Numbered from the stretch's first letter, positions 44,581 through 54,000 are shown. The stretch: DNA of 64,000 nucleotides from Devosia sp. ZB163 (GCF_028613635.1 NZ_JAQRMY010000001.1:784330-848329); one strand, 5' to 3'. Translations and numbers: made by a program. Notes: generated from the sequence alone by a model not told the origin.

Positions 44581-46047
44581 CTAGGCCCCGATTCTAGACC
44601 TCTCCCTCAATACGTGGTCGGCAAATGCCGCTAGTTTGTCATCCGAAATAGTACGCTTGACCTGCATCAACCTGACGAGCATTTTCTCAATTGAGTAAGT
44701 CGCGCACTTCCGAATAATCGATTTGCAGATCGCGGACGAGAACGTCACATCTGACGACTGCATCATGTCTACGAGCGACCAAAGCGTAGGGTCGTCCGGA
44801 GACTTGGCGATCAACGGACGGTAGATAACAGACGTGGCCGTAATACCCGTCACGCTAGCCTCATCGAAGAGCGCTCGTGCGCCAGCGTAGTGCGGCTCCG
44901 CCTCCAACAATGACGCGTATGTATGCTCGGTTGGGTGGATGCCTAGGTCCCTCATGTGCGACACGATGCTCACCGCCAATTCACGTGTGACGACGTGCCT
45001 GAGAAGGGCATCGAACACTGCGGCGGTAGGGAGAAGTCCATCCTTCTTCATATCGGAGATTATGCCATTCGCCTCGTCAAAATCTCTCGAGCAGTTCACG
45101 GCTCTAGCATAGTATCTTGCGTCGATAGAAATGTCGGCATTTCGCGCAGCGGCTATTACGGACTTAACCTCGTTGGCGGTGCGGCAGCGGCCAATTAGGT
45201 AATTAACGACCGAAAGTGATGGTCGAATGCTATATTTCTCAAGAAGGATAGACGAAAGACTGCTAAACTCCGAGATTGGAGATGTCTTGTATACAGACAA
45301 CAGGTCCTTGGACTTAATCGGTATTTCATCTTCGATCATTCGAAACAATACATATCGCCGCTTGTAGTGGTCGTGCGATGATCGTAACAACGAGCGTGCA
45401 CTTAGTACGGGGACCTCAATGAGGTGTTCAAATGCCTCAAACGTGCTAAGTGCGTCGTCAAAGGATCGTGCCATTCGGATTACCTTTGACAGTGTAACGT
45501 CAGTCACGACCTCTAGCGCCAACTCCGGCTGTCGCATCATCTTCAGCGCTAGCTCAAAGCTGGGAGCCGAGGAGAGTAGTCGCTCAATTACGAGTTCACC
45601 CAGTAGCCGTCCATCAGCGGCAATGTCAGACAAACGACGAAGAGCTCGGTCAAAGCTGGCTTCATCCCGTACGCTCGACAAAAGCGACGAGATGTTATTG
45701 TTGTCTAGTCGACTTATTTCTTGAATGCCATGCAAGGTTGTTGGTTTGGTATTCGAATGGGCGGGAAACCAATCGCTTGACTGCCTCAGTTGTTGCTTTG
45801 TGATGTTGGATGAAGAGAGATTGGTTTTGGACAATCTGCAGTTGTGAAAAATAGCACCCGAGACGTTGGCGCCCTCAAAATCGTACCCAGTCAGATCGAG
45901 ACCAGAAAAATCAATGCCGGACAAATCGCGATAGCGAAAACTGGCCGCGGGATCGAGGCGAGCGATCCTAACGAGTTGGATGAAGTCATTTGTCGGTGCC
46001 GACAGGACGCGCTCAATTGCGTCGGCTTGCCATTGTCCCTTGCTCAA
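44581..46047 (-). CDS. Pentapeptide-repeat protein with eleven 32-residue PPR-like repeats
   Basis: A 488-residue protein of unknown function. Residues 1-35 are helical, and about 36-85 contain pentapeptide repeats ([20 protein letters not shown]). From Ile119 to Asp469 I can divide the chain with no gaps into eleven units, ten of 32 residues and one of 31. Their shared pattern has hydrophobics at positions 4, 7-8 and 17-18, Phe or Leu near 14, and Gly/Ile-x-Pro-Thr at the end, for example [20 protein letters not shown] (first 20 residues of one unit). Units 7-10 look most like pentatricopeptide repeats (M-x3-G-x2-P). A 19-residue tail follows. Its start overlaps the upstream gene by four bases. 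The base composition is clearly lower in GC than the neighbours, suggesting transfer. Confidence 0.8.
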   Translation of the reverse strand: MSKGQWQADAIERVLSAPTNDFIQLVRIARLDPAASFRYRDLSGIDFSGLDLTGYDFEGANVSGAIFHNCRLSKTNLSSSNITKQQLRQSSDWFPAHSNTKPTTLHGIQEISRLDNNNISSLLSSVRDEASFDRALRRLSDIAADGRLLGELVIERLLSSAPSFELALKMMRQPELALEVVTDVTLSKVIRMARSFDDALSTFEAFEHLIEVPVLSARSLLRSSHDHYKRRYVLFRMIEDEIPIKSKDLLSVYKTSPISEFSSLSSILLEKYSIRPSLSVVNYLIGRCRTANEVKSVIAAARNADISIDARYYARAVNCSRDFDEANGIISDMKKDGLLPTAAVFDALLRHVVTRELAVSIVSHMRDLGIHPTEHTYASLLEAEPHYAGARALFDEASVTGITATSVIYRPLIAKSPDDPTLWSLVDMMQSSDVTFSSAICKSIIRKCATYSIEKMLVRLMQVKRTISDDKLAAFADHVLRERSRIGA

Positions 46048-46994
46048 CGTCTATCTGCCTTCTGTACAGTTAAGCGCTGCTTTCCCAGAGTAACCCATCC
46101 CTGACTGTCGGAGTCAGAGAGCCCCATCGTGGCGATGGTCTGAATGATCCGCTGCTTCGCGACGCCTATTTCCGGGTGACTCGCTGGAACAAAGAGGGAT
46201 CCGTCGGACGGCCGGACAGCAATCTCCGCGACAAATGACTCGCCTATCTGCACTCCTTCGAGAGAGCACAGGGGAGCATCAGTGGTCCTTAGCTCTCCTT
46301 GGAGGTAGTCACCATTGGACGAGACCATCCAATGGGCGTCAAACTCGCGTCCAACCGCCCGGATGACGGCAGCGCTGCCCATTGGTGCAGGACCACCAGA
46401 TCCGAGTCGCTTCTCAATTTTGGTACCTGACAGATCGGGGAAGGTCAGTCGGATACGCACTCGGCTGAAACCAAAGATGAGCTCATTGGGCAAATAGCCC
46501 GGCTCAAGTACAAGGTTGAGAAATACAAGCGTGGGCTCTCCGGCAGCCGTCAGCTGACCGGAGTCATCAAGTGAGAATGTGGCGAGGTTAGCGTCAGCAT
46601 AAAGCGGCCGGTCCCCGTGAATTCTAGAGTGATAGTCTGCGCCGAGGTCCAGAGCCCGCCTAACCAAGGAGCGGAACGCTGCCTCGGTATCCCTGCCTTC
46701 GTACTTCCCCGGTGGCATCGACCGCTTTGCAGCTGGAATTTCTCTGTCGCACCAATGCTCATCGCTGGGGTCGAAACCGCCAACGCTTCCAAGTCTCCGC
46801 TGCAATTCTGGGGTTAGCGCACCCGCGGACCATGCCGTCTTCAACGTGTCATACGAGACACTCGCAAGCTTCGCCAACGCCGGTCGGGTGGGCTTCTCTA
46901 TTCGACCAGCCTCGAACAGGAGCTCGGCCAAGACTGAGAGCTTGCGCTCCAGCGCGTGGATGTACTCGGCGAGTTCGTTCTTTGACGCTAGCAT
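46044..46994 (-). CDS. Unrecognised protein with possible N-terminal helix-turn-helix
   Basis: A 316-residue protein from the ATG at 46994; a TTG at 47021 is an alternative. Residues 1-35 are a leucine-rich helix (YIHALERKLSVLAELLFEA). About 40-75 could be a HTH (RPALAKLASVSYDTLKTAWS). There follow GGFDPSDEHWCDREIPAAKR and a C-terminal half of alternating strands ending in QGWVTLGKQRLTVQ. I do not recognise a family. It overlaps the repeat-protein gene by ATGA, so the two products are made together and may interact. Codon and base use is lower in GC than the surrounding core genes. Confidence 0.7.
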   Translation of the reverse strand: MLASKNELAEYIHALERKLSVLAELLFEAGRIEKPTRPALAKLASVSYDTLKTAWSAGALTPELQRRLGSVGGFDPSDEHWCDREIPAAKRSMPPGKYEGRDTEAAFRSLVRRALDLGADYHSRIHGDRPLYADANLATFSLDDSGQLTAAGEPTLVFLNLVLEPGYLPNELIFGFSRVRIRLTFPDLSGTKIEKRLGSGGPAPMGSAAVIRAVGREFDAHWMVSSNGDYLQGELRTTDAPLCSLEGVQIGESFVAEIAVRPSDGSLFVPASHPEIGVAKQRIIQTIATMGLSDSDSQGWVTLGKQRLTVQKADRR

Positions 46995-47167
46995 CTGTCG
47001 CTCCGAGCCTCGGACTAGCAAAGGCTGCGGCGATCCTCACCACCTGAACGCCACCTTTTCGCAGCCGTACAATCCTCCGTGGGAGTAAAAGGGGGTGAGC
47101 GTTGGGTGGTGCGATCGTCCCGACGTCGTGAGATCACTTCGCTGTACCCCAGCTTTGGAGTGACCAG

Positions 47168-47239
47168 ATGAACTGGCTCGAATTTGTGTGTCTTGCGACG
47201 ATAGCGATCATTGCCCTGCTAAAGGCCCTCGGCTACTAG
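47168..47239 (+). CDS. Possible 23-residue hydrophobic microprotein
   Basis: The frame ATG 47168 to TAG 47239 encodes a peptide with N-terminus MNWLEFVCL, an Ile/Ala/Leu-rich core (ATIAIIALL) and C-terminus KALGY. This is one membrane-spanning segment with a short polar tail. A TGGAG lies 8-12 bases upstream. It is in the 228-base gap between the lower-GC operon and polA. Small single-span peptides of this kind include type I toxins and membrane regulators, but no antisense RNA is evident, so its reality is unproven. Confidence 0.35.
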   Translation: MNWLEFVCLATIAIIALLKALGY

Positions 47240-47249
47240 CCAAAATCCC

Positions 47250-50165
47250 CTAATGCGCCCCGTCCCAATCCTTCGCCGCGTGCGCATCCACCTTGATCGG
47301 CACCGTCAGCCTCACGGCCGGCTCTGACGCCGTTTCCATCGTCTTCACGATCACCGGCATCACCTCGTCTTCCTTGCCCTCGTCCACCTCGAAGATCAGT
47401 TCGTCGTGGACCTGCAATAGCATCTGCGCGTCCGCGCCGGCGGCCTGCAGCGCCGGCTCCATGCGGATCATGGCGCGGCGGATGATGTCGGCGGCGCTGC
47501 CCTGGATGGGGGCGTTGATCGAGGCGCGTTCGACGAAGCTGCGCTCGGCCGGGTGGGACGAGTTGGCGTTGGGGAAGTTCACCTTGCGCCCGAAGATGGT
47601 CTCGACATAGCCGTCGGCCTTCACCTTGCGGCGCTGCTCGGCCATGTAGTCCTGGATGCCGGGGAAGCGGGCGAAATAGGTCTTGATGTACTCGCCGGCT
47701 TCGCTGCGCTCGATGCCGAGCTGGTTGGCGAGCCCGAAGGCCGAGATGCCGTAGATGATGCCGAAATTGATCGCCTTGGCGCGGCGGCGGATTTCGCTCG
47801 GCATGCCCTCGACCGGCACGCCGAACATTTCGGACGCCGTCATGGCGTGAATGTCGAGGCCCTCCTCGAACGCATCCTTCAGCGCCTGGATATCGGCGAT
47901 ATGGGCGAGGACGCGCAGCTCGATCTGCGAATAGTCGGCACTGATCAGGATCTTGCCCGGCGAGGCGACGAAGGCGGTGCGGATCTTGCGCCCATCCTCG
48001 GTGCGGACCGGGATGTTCTGCAGGTTCGGATCGTTCGAGCTCAGCCGCCCGGTCAGCACCGAGTGCTGCGAATAGGTGGTGTGGACGCGGCCCGTGCGCG
48101 GGTTGATGTACTGGGGCAGGGCATCGGTATAGGTGCCCATGAGCTTGGTCAGCTGGCGCCAGTCGACGATCTTGCGCGCCAGCGGCACGCCCTGCGTCGC
48201 GAGGTCCTCGAGGACGTCCGCGCCGGTCGACCACTGACCGGTCTTGGTCTTGGTGCCGCCGGGCAGGCCCATGCGGCCGAAGAGGATTTCGCCCAGCTGC
48301 TTGGGGCTGCCGAGGTTGAAGGTCGACCCCGCAAGCTCGTAGCACTCGGCCTCGAGCGCCGCGGCGCGCTGGGCGAAATCGCCTGAGAGGCGCGAGAGGA
48401 TCTGCCGGTCGACGGTGATGCCGCGGCCTTCCATGCGGGCAAGCACGGGAGCAAGGGGCCGCTCGATGGTCTCGTAGAGCGTCGTCATGTTCTCGGCGAC
48501 GAGGCGCGGCTTCAAGACGTGCCAGAGCCGCATCGTGAGGTCGCTGTCCTCGGCGGCGTAGCGGGCGGCGTCGGCGATCGGCACTTCGGCGAAGGTCTTC
48601 TGCGCCTTGCCGGTGCCGAGCAGGTCCTTGATGGCGATGCCCTTGTGGCCGAGCCAGTGATCGCTGAGCTCGCCCATCGTGTTGAACTGCGGGCCGTCGA
48701 GCGAATAGCTCAGGAGCAGGTTGTCGTCGAACGAGCGGACCTCGACGCCGTAACGGGCGAGGATGCCGAGGTCGTACTTCACGTTGTGGAAGATCTTGAG
48801 GATCGAGCGGTCGGCGAGGACCGGCTTGATCATCTCGAGCGCCTGGCGGATATCCATCTGCCCTTCGGCCGCCCCGCCGCCGAGGAGGTCATGCGCCCCC
48901 TCGGTGTGGCCGAGCGGCAGGTAGGCGCCATTTCCCGGCGCGGTCGAGAAGCTGATGCCGACAAGGTCGGCCGTCTGGTTGTCGAGCCCGGTGGTCTCGG
49001 TGTCGGTGGCGACGATGCCCGCGGCATAGATCTGCTCGATCCAGCGCGTCAGCGCGTCGGCGTTGCGGATGATCTCGTATTTGGTGTGGTCGAGCGGGAT
49101 CGCCTTGATCCGCTCATGCTCGAGCCTCGCATGCACCACCGGGGCGGAATCGGCGCGGCCCTTGGCCTCCTGCCGCGCGGCGCGGGCCTCGGCCCGGGCG
49201 GAGTTGTCGAAGCCTACCGGCTCCGGGGGCTTGGCCGCCAGCTCCGGGTCAGCCGGCCAGGCCGCCGGATCGGCGTCGAGGAGCGTCCCGAGGCGCTTTG
49301 CCACCGAGACGAACTCCATGGCGTTGAGGAACGGGAAGAGCTTGCCCGGCTCGATCGGCTGGCGCACGAGATCGTCGAGCGGCAGCTCGACCGGCGCCTC
49401 GGTCGAGAGCGTCACCAGCTTTTTCGAGATGCGCGCCAGCTCGGCATTCTCCTCGAGCGCCTGCCGGCGCTTGGGCTGCTTGATCGAGGCGGTGTTGGCG
49501 AGGAGCGTCTCGACATCGCCCCAGGTGTTGATCAGCTCGGCCGCCGTCTTCACCCCGATCCCCGGCACGCCCGGCACGTTATCCACGGCGTCGCCACACA
49601 GGGCCTGAACTTCGATGACCTTGTCGGGCCCGACGCCGAACTTTTCCTGCACTTCATCCGACCCAATCCAGCGAAGTGCAGGCTGGCCCGGTCGCGCAAT
49701 CGTATCGAGCAGCCGCACCGAACCATCGGGTTCCACCAGCTGCATCAGGTCCTTGTCCGACGAGACGATCGTCACCCGGCCGCCCCGCGCCCTCGCCTGC
49801 GCGGTGTAGGTGGCGATGATGTCGTCGGCCTCGTAGCCCTCCATCTCGATCGAAGGCAGGCCGTAAGCCCTTGTCGCAGCACGCGTCAATGGAAACTGCG
49901 GGACAAGCTCCTCCGGCGCCGGCGGCCGGTGCTGCTTGTATTCGGCATAGATCTCGTCGCGGAACGTCTTGCTCGAATAGTCGAAGATCACCGCCATATG
50001 CGTCGGCGCATCCTCGCCCTTCAGGTCCTCCCCCAGCTTCCAGATCATGTTGCAGAACCCGATCACGCTCCCCACCGGCAACCGGTCGGTTTTGCGCGTC
50101 AGCTGCGGCAGGGCGTGGAACGCCCTGAAAATGAAGCCAGAGCCGTCGACGAGAACGAGATGCAT
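47250..50165 (-). CDS. polA: DNA polymerase I
   Basis: A 971-residue enzyme with three domains. The 5'-3' exonuclease (about 1-300) has MHLVLVDGSGFIFRAFHALP and VVTIVSSDKDLMQLV-like residues. An active 3'-5' proofreading domain carries VATDTETTGLDNQ, FHNVKYDLGIL and AAEDSDLTM. The polymerase domain has SADYSQIELRVLAHI, RRRAKAINFGIIYG and LLQVHDELIFEV. It acts in repair and Okazaki-fragment processing. The start MHLVLVD at 50165 is the family start; a much longer open frame continuing to 52646 is an artefact of GC-rich sequence. Confidence 0.96.
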   Translation of the reverse strand: MHLVLVDGSGFIFRAFHALPQLTRKTDRLPVGSVIGFCNMIWKLGEDLKGEDAPTHMAVIFDYSSKTFRDEIYAEYKQHRPPAPEELVPQFPLTRAATRAYGLPSIEMEGYEADDIIATYTAQARARGGRVTIVSSDKDLMQLVEPDGSVRLLDTIARPGQPALRWIGSDEVQEKFGVGPDKVIEVQALCGDAVDNVPGVPGIGVKTAAELINTWGDVETLLANTASIKQPKRRQALEENAELARISKKLVTLSTEAPVELPLDDLVRQPIEPGKLFPFLNAMEFVSVAKRLGTLLDADPAAWPADPELAAKPPEPVGFDNSARAEARAARQEAKGRADSAPVVHARLEHERIKAIPLDHTKYEIIRNADALTRWIEQIYAAGIVATDTETTGLDNQTADLVGISFSTAPGNGAYLPLGHTEGAHDLLGGGAAEGQMDIRQALEMIKPVLADRSILKIFHNVKYDLGILARYGVEVRSFDDNLLLSYSLDGPQFNTMGELSDHWLGHKGIAIKDLLGTGKAQKTFAEVPIADAARYAAEDSDLTMRLWHVLKPRLVAENMTTLYETIERPLAPVLARMEGRGITVDRQILSRLSGDFAQRAAALEAECYELAGSTFNLGSPKQLGEILFGRMGLPGGTKTKTGQWSTGADVLEDLATQGVPLARKIVDWRQLTKLMGTYTDALPQYINPRTGRVHTTYSQHSVLTGRLSSNDPNLQNIPVRTEDGRKIRTAFVASPGKILISADYSQIELRVLAHIADIQALKDAFEEGLDIHAMTASEMFGVPVEGMPSEIRRRAKAINFGIIYGISAFGLANQLGIERSEAGEYIKTYFARFPGIQDYMAEQRRKVKADGYVETIFGRKVNFPNANSSHPAERSFVERASINAPIQGSAADIIRRAMIRMEPALQAAGADAQMLLQVHDELIFEVDEGKEDEVMPVIVKTMETASEPAVRLTVPIKVDAHAAKDWDGAH

Positions 50166-50300
50166 GGGAGGCGATTCCGGATGGTCGGGCCGGGACCTTA
50201 GCCGATGTGCGCCGGTGGATGAACCCTGACGAAGCCTGACAGGCCCTTGCACGCGCCCCCGCTCACATGCATTTGTCGCGACCCAGTCTTGGGGGACGAA

Positions 50301-51830
50301 ATGACTAGAGAAGCGCTGGAGCAGCACGGCTTTGCCGGCCCGATTGCAGTATTCGACGAGGAAGAGTGCGCGCGGCTGCTGTCGGGCTTTCGCGCCGAGG
50401 GCGGACGGGCGAAGACCTGGGGTAAGGGCTGGGTCGCCGCCAGCCCGGCTTTCCACCGTGTAGCGACCGACCCGCGCATCCTCGACCTCGTGCGCCCCGT
50501 ACTCGGCGACGACATCGTCGTCTGGGGTGCCTCGCTGATCGTCAAGGCCGAGAGCGCCATCCACCCCTTCCACACCGACGTTGAGTCGATGGATCCCGCA
50601 GGGGGCTTTGCGACGGTGTGGATCGGCCTTGAGAATACCGACCGGTCGTCCGGCCTCAAGTTCGTGCCGGGTTCGCACCGCTATGGCGTGACCATTCAGG
50701 AACTGAACCATCGAACCGGACTGGGCCGCGGGGAGAGCACGGACGAGACGACGCTCGAAGCGGCGCGTCGGCACGACGGAGCGGCCGAGATCGTCCAGCC
50801 CGAAGTCGCCGACGGCGAGGCGCTGGTGTTCGACGGGCGCGTCTGGCACGGCTCGCACAACCTCACCACCAATGTGCGCACGGCGCTGCTGGTGCAGTAT
50901 GCCCGGGCCGACCGGCCGGTGAGGATTCCGCGCACCTTCGACTGGCCCATCGCCTTCCGCCGCTTCAAGCGGCCGCCGGTGGTGGTCGTGAGCGGCAAGT
51001 CCCCGGCGGGCGTCAACCGCGTCGTTCGCGCACCGCGGCGATCCCGGAGGGTTGGCAACGGCATCCACCTGCTGCCGGGCGTGCCCGAGCAGATGGCCAA
51101 GGACCATGCGGCCTATCCCCACCTCAGGGGACGGACGCCCTCGATCACCGAGGTCGGGAGCCACAGCTCCATCCTCGCCCCCGGCGCGAGCCCGCATCGG
51201 CTGCATCAGCACATCGAGGAGGAAGTGCTCGTCGTCGTCTCCGGGACTGCGAGGGTTCAGGCTGCCGACAATGCCGCGGGAACCGTCAACGCCGAGACGG
51301 CCGTGATGGAACCGGGAGACTTCGCCTACTACCCGGCCGGGACCTGGCACACGATCACAAATGTCGGCGATGAACCGCTGCGCTACACGATGCTCAAGTG
51401 GGTCAACTACGGTCGCCCGCGCGACAGGCGAGCAGCGCCCCGCGCCTTCGTCCGGGCCGGCGAGGCAATCCGGACGCAGCCGACAGGCATCGGCGGAACG
51501 CTCTGGCGCGTGCGGACGCGCTGGCTGAGGCGCCTTGCGGCTCACGTGAGCGTTCTGGAACCGGGCGGAGGCTATGACCCGCATGCCGACCGCTACGATG
51601 TCGCGATCCTGCTCCTCGAAGGGACAGTCGAGACACTGGACCGCAAGGTAGCGGCTCCGGCGCTTCTCTATCATCCGGCGGGGGCGCAGCACGGCATCCG
51701 CAACGTCGGGACGGGGCCGGTGCGCTATCTCGTGTTCGAACTGAGCGGACGTCCGAGTCCGTTCGCGGGCCTCGCGCGTATGAGTCACCGTAGCGACCGT
51801 CGCTACAGGATTGTCGATGACTTGCAATAG
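50301..51830 (+). CDS. PhyH-type dioxygenase fused to a bicupin
   Basis: A 509-residue protein. Residues 1-225 are a phytanoyl-CoA-dioxygenase-like Fe(II)/2-oxoglutarate domain with the facial triad His91-x-Asp93 (HPFHTDVES) and His183 (VWHGSHN), and Arg193 placed to bind 2-oxoglutarate. About 285-390 is a cupin (HRLHQHIEEEVLVVVSG and YYPAGTWHTITNVG), and about 415-500 a second, more degenerate cupin (DRYDVAILLLEGTVETLD, HPAGAQHGIRNVG). The ATG at 50301 has GGGGGA upstream. The single-chain combination is unusual. The substrate is unknown. Confidence 0.85.
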   Translation: MTREALEQHGFAGPIAVFDEEECARLLSGFRAEGGRAKTWGKGWVAASPAFHRVATDPRILDLVRPVLGDDIVVWGASLIVKAESAIHPFHTDVESMDPAGGFATVWIGLENTDRSSGLKFVPGSHRYGVTIQELNHRTGLGRGESTDETTLEAARRHDGAAEIVQPEVADGEALVFDGRVWHGSHNLTTNVRTALLVQYARADRPVRIPRTFDWPIAFRRFKRPPVVVVSGKSPAGVNRVVRAPRRSRRVGNGIHLLPGVPEQMAKDHAAYPHLRGRTPSITEVGSHSSILAPGASPHRLHQHIEEEVLVVVSGTARVQAADNAAGTVNAETAVMEPGDFAYYPAGTWHTITNVGDEPLRYTMLKWVNYGRPRDRRAAPRAFVRAGEAIRTQPTGIGGTLWRVRTRWLRRLAAHVSVLEPGGGYDPHADRYDVAILLLEGTVETLDRKVAAPALLYHPAGAQHGIRNVGTGPVRYLVFELSGRPSPFAGLARMSHRSDRRYRIVDDLQ

Positions 51831-51875
51831 TCCCGGGCTATCCCAACCTCTCTGATGAGCAATGGGAGCTTGGGG

Positions 51876-52853
51876 ATGAGAGCAGCTGTGAATCACCGCT
51901 TCGGCGGGCCTGAGGTGGTTGCCGTCGAGGATGTGCCCAAGCCCGAGCCGAGGGCGGGCGAGGTGCTGGTGCGCGTTGCCGCGTCGACCGTCTCGGTGGG
52001 CGACCATCGCCTCCGGGCGCGCGACCTGCCGAGGGGCATGGGCATCCTCGCCATGGCCGTCGTCGGTATCTTCGCGCCGCGCCGGAAGATTCTCGGCATG
52101 GATTTCGCCGGCACCGTCGAGGCCGTGGGCGACGGGGTGACGCGGTTCAAGCCGGGCGACGAGGTCGTCGGGCTCACCGGCAGCGCCTTTGGCGGGCACG
52201 CCGAATATGTGTGCCTCAAGCAGACCGATGCGATGGTGCTCAAGCCTGCGGGCATGAGCTTTGAACATGCCGTGGCGCTGGTCTTCGGCGGGCACACGGT
52301 GGCGGAGTGCATCCGGCAATGCCCGATCAAGCCGGGCGACGAGGTACTGGTCAACGGTGCCTCCGGCGCGGTCGGCATCGCCGCCGTGCAGGCGGCAAAG
52401 CACTTCGGCGCGGTGGTGACGGCGGTGTGCAGTGCCGGCAACGCCGAACTCGTCCGCTCGCTCGGCGCCGATCATGTGGTCGACTACAACAAGGACGATT
52501 TCGCCCGCAGCGGCAAGCAGTACGACGTCATCTTCGAATGCGTCGGCAACGCCCCCTTCGCGCGCGTGGAGGGCGCATTGAAGCCGGGCGGCGCGCTTCT
52601 CCTCGTCATCGTCGACCTCAAGGGCATGCTCAGCGCCAAAGGGCAAAGCAGGCGCAGCGGCAAGCGCGTCATCCCCATCAGCTTCACGCCCAAGCCGGAG
52701 GATGTGAGCTTCGAACTGGCGCTTGCCGAGGCCGGTGCGATGCGTCCGGTGATCGACAAGACGTTAACGCTCGACGAGGTCGTCGAGGCCCATCGTTATG
52801 TCGATACGGGGCGCAAGCGTGGCAGTGTGGTGCTGCGGATTGGCACTCAGTAA
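51876..52853 (+). CDS. Zinc-independent medium-chain dehydrogenase/reductase (quinone oxidoreductase-like)
   Basis: A 325-residue MDR enzyme starting MRAAVNHRFGGPEVV with GGGAG upstream; an ATG at 51855 is an alternative. The catalytic domain contains GMDFAGTVEAVGDGVTRFKP, and the Rossmann domain has VNGASGAVGIAAVQAAKHFG and GADHVVDYN. The cysteine cluster of zinc alcohol dehydrogenases is missing. It probably uses NADPH to reduce activated double bonds or quinones. It lies 45 bases after the PhyH-bicupin gene and may be in its operon. Confidence 0.9.
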   Translation: MRAAVNHRFGGPEVVAVEDVPKPEPRAGEVLVRVAASTVSVGDHRLRARDLPRGMGILAMAVVGIFAPRRKILGMDFAGTVEAVGDGVTRFKPGDEVVGLTGSAFGGHAEYVCLKQTDAMVLKPAGMSFEHAVALVFGGHTVAECIRQCPIKPGDEVLVNGASGAVGIAAVQAAKHFGAVVTAVCSAGNAELVRSLGADHVVDYNKDDFARSGKQYDVIFECVGNAPFARVEGALKPGGALLLVIVDLKGMLSAKGQSRRSGKRVIPISFTPKPEDVSFELALAEAGAMRPVIDKTLTLDEVVEAHRYVDTGRKRGSVVLRIGTQ

Positions 52854-53043
52854 GGGGCCCGGCAAGGATTCGCGCTGCCCGTGCAAGGCGATGGCCCAAG
52901 GGACGCGAAGGGCGGCGCAGATCGTGGCATTGCCGAGTCCGTCAAGTCCTTGCCCCATTTGAGTCCGATTCAGGTCAGACTTTCCACAAGCTTCCTAATC
53001 ATAGTCCTCCGCCATGAACGGGGCATCCATAAGGAGGCGCGTG

Positions 53044-54000
53044 ATGGGCGGCCCTCCACGCTTGAACATCTCACTGAGTCACTTTGGCGGTATTGCTATA
53101 CCGGCCATGGCCGTCAGCGGTCTGGTCGGGATCATTGCAGTACTGCTGGGCCTGCAGTGCGGCGGATTGGACCGATGCTTCGCCGGTCCCACGCCGAGCA
53201 CGGCGGCGGCTGTCCAGCCGGCGCCCGCAGCGCCGAAGCCGGCCGAGCCGCGCCTGACGCCGGATACCGTGGTGGCCGTCAACAAGGCGGTGGCCGATCC
53301 GGCAGTCGCCAAGGCGCACAAGACCGACGCGCTGATCGGCGCGACATTTGCAGTCATCAGGGCAGACGACGCAGGCTGGCTCGCCGGTGCGCGCGCCGCT
53401 GCTGCGAGGGATGTTGCGGAGGTCGAGGAGGGCGACGGGGCCGGGCCGCCGCGGGTTGCACCTGACGTTCAGGTCGCGGCGACACCGGTGCCGACTCCCA
53501 CTGAGGCCACCGACGGCGAGACGGCTGCCGACGCGGCTACTGCAGTTGCTGCTGTCGGCGATGCCGTGGTGCCGCTCAACCGGCCCCGGCCGCTCGAGGT
53601 TGCTGCCTTCGTCGAAGATCCTCGGACGGCCACTCCCGACGTGCGAGCCGCGGCGGAAAAGAAGCTGGCCGACGTCGAGGCTGCCGCTCCCGAAAAGCAG
53701 CCTGAAGTCGTGGCAGAGCCCGAAAATAAGCCAACCAAGGCCAGAAAGGTCGCCAAGGCTCCCGAGCCCAAGGCCGAAGCCGTACCCGAGCCGGTTGTCG
53801 TGCTCGCTCCGGGGGCCACCCTGACGGTGGCCGGCGATGGCGTCAACGTACGGTCCGGTCCTGGCAAATCGACCGAGAAGCTCTTTGCCCTCGCTGGCGG
53901 CGAGAAGGTCACCGTGAGCGAAGACAACAAGGGCTGGTTCAAGATCACCGACGACGAAGGACGCGTCGGCTGGGTCTACAAGACGTTCCTGACCGAGTAG
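53044..54000 (+). CDS. SH3-domain protein with Ala/Pro/Glu-rich linker
   Basis: A 318-residue protein. AAGGAGG precedes the ATG at 53044 by six bases, which decides against an ATG at 53014. A transmembrane segment (about 14-38) is followed by about 210 low-complexity residues rich in Ala, Pro, Glu and Val. A C-terminal bacterial SH3 domain follows: LTVAGDGVNVRSGPG, LAGGEKVTVSE and GRVGWVYKTFL. It is likely anchored in the inner membrane, with the SH3 domain reaching peptidoglycan across the periplasm. Its function is not known. Confidence 0.85.
   Translation: MGGPPRLNISLSHFGGIAIPAMAVSGLVGIIAVLLGLQCGGLDRCFAGPTPSTAAAVQPAPAAPKPAEPRLTPDTVVAVNKAVADPAVAKAHKTDALIGATFAVIRADDAGWLAGARAAAARDVAEVEEGDGAGPPRVAPDVQVAATPVPTPTEATDGETAADAATAVAAVGDAVVPLNRPRPLEVAAFVEDPRTATPDVRAAAEKKLADVEAAAPEKQPEVVAEPENKPTKARKVAKAPEPKAEAVPEPVVVLAPGATLTVAGDGVNVRSGPGKSTEKLFALAGGEKVTVSEDNKGWFKITDDEGRVGWVYKTFLTE

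Noticed and set aside
50166..52646. N-terminal extension of the polA frame by about 830 codons
   Set aside because: PolA homologues begin at MHLVLVDG (50165). The extension runs antisense to the PhyH-bicupin and dehydrogenase genes.
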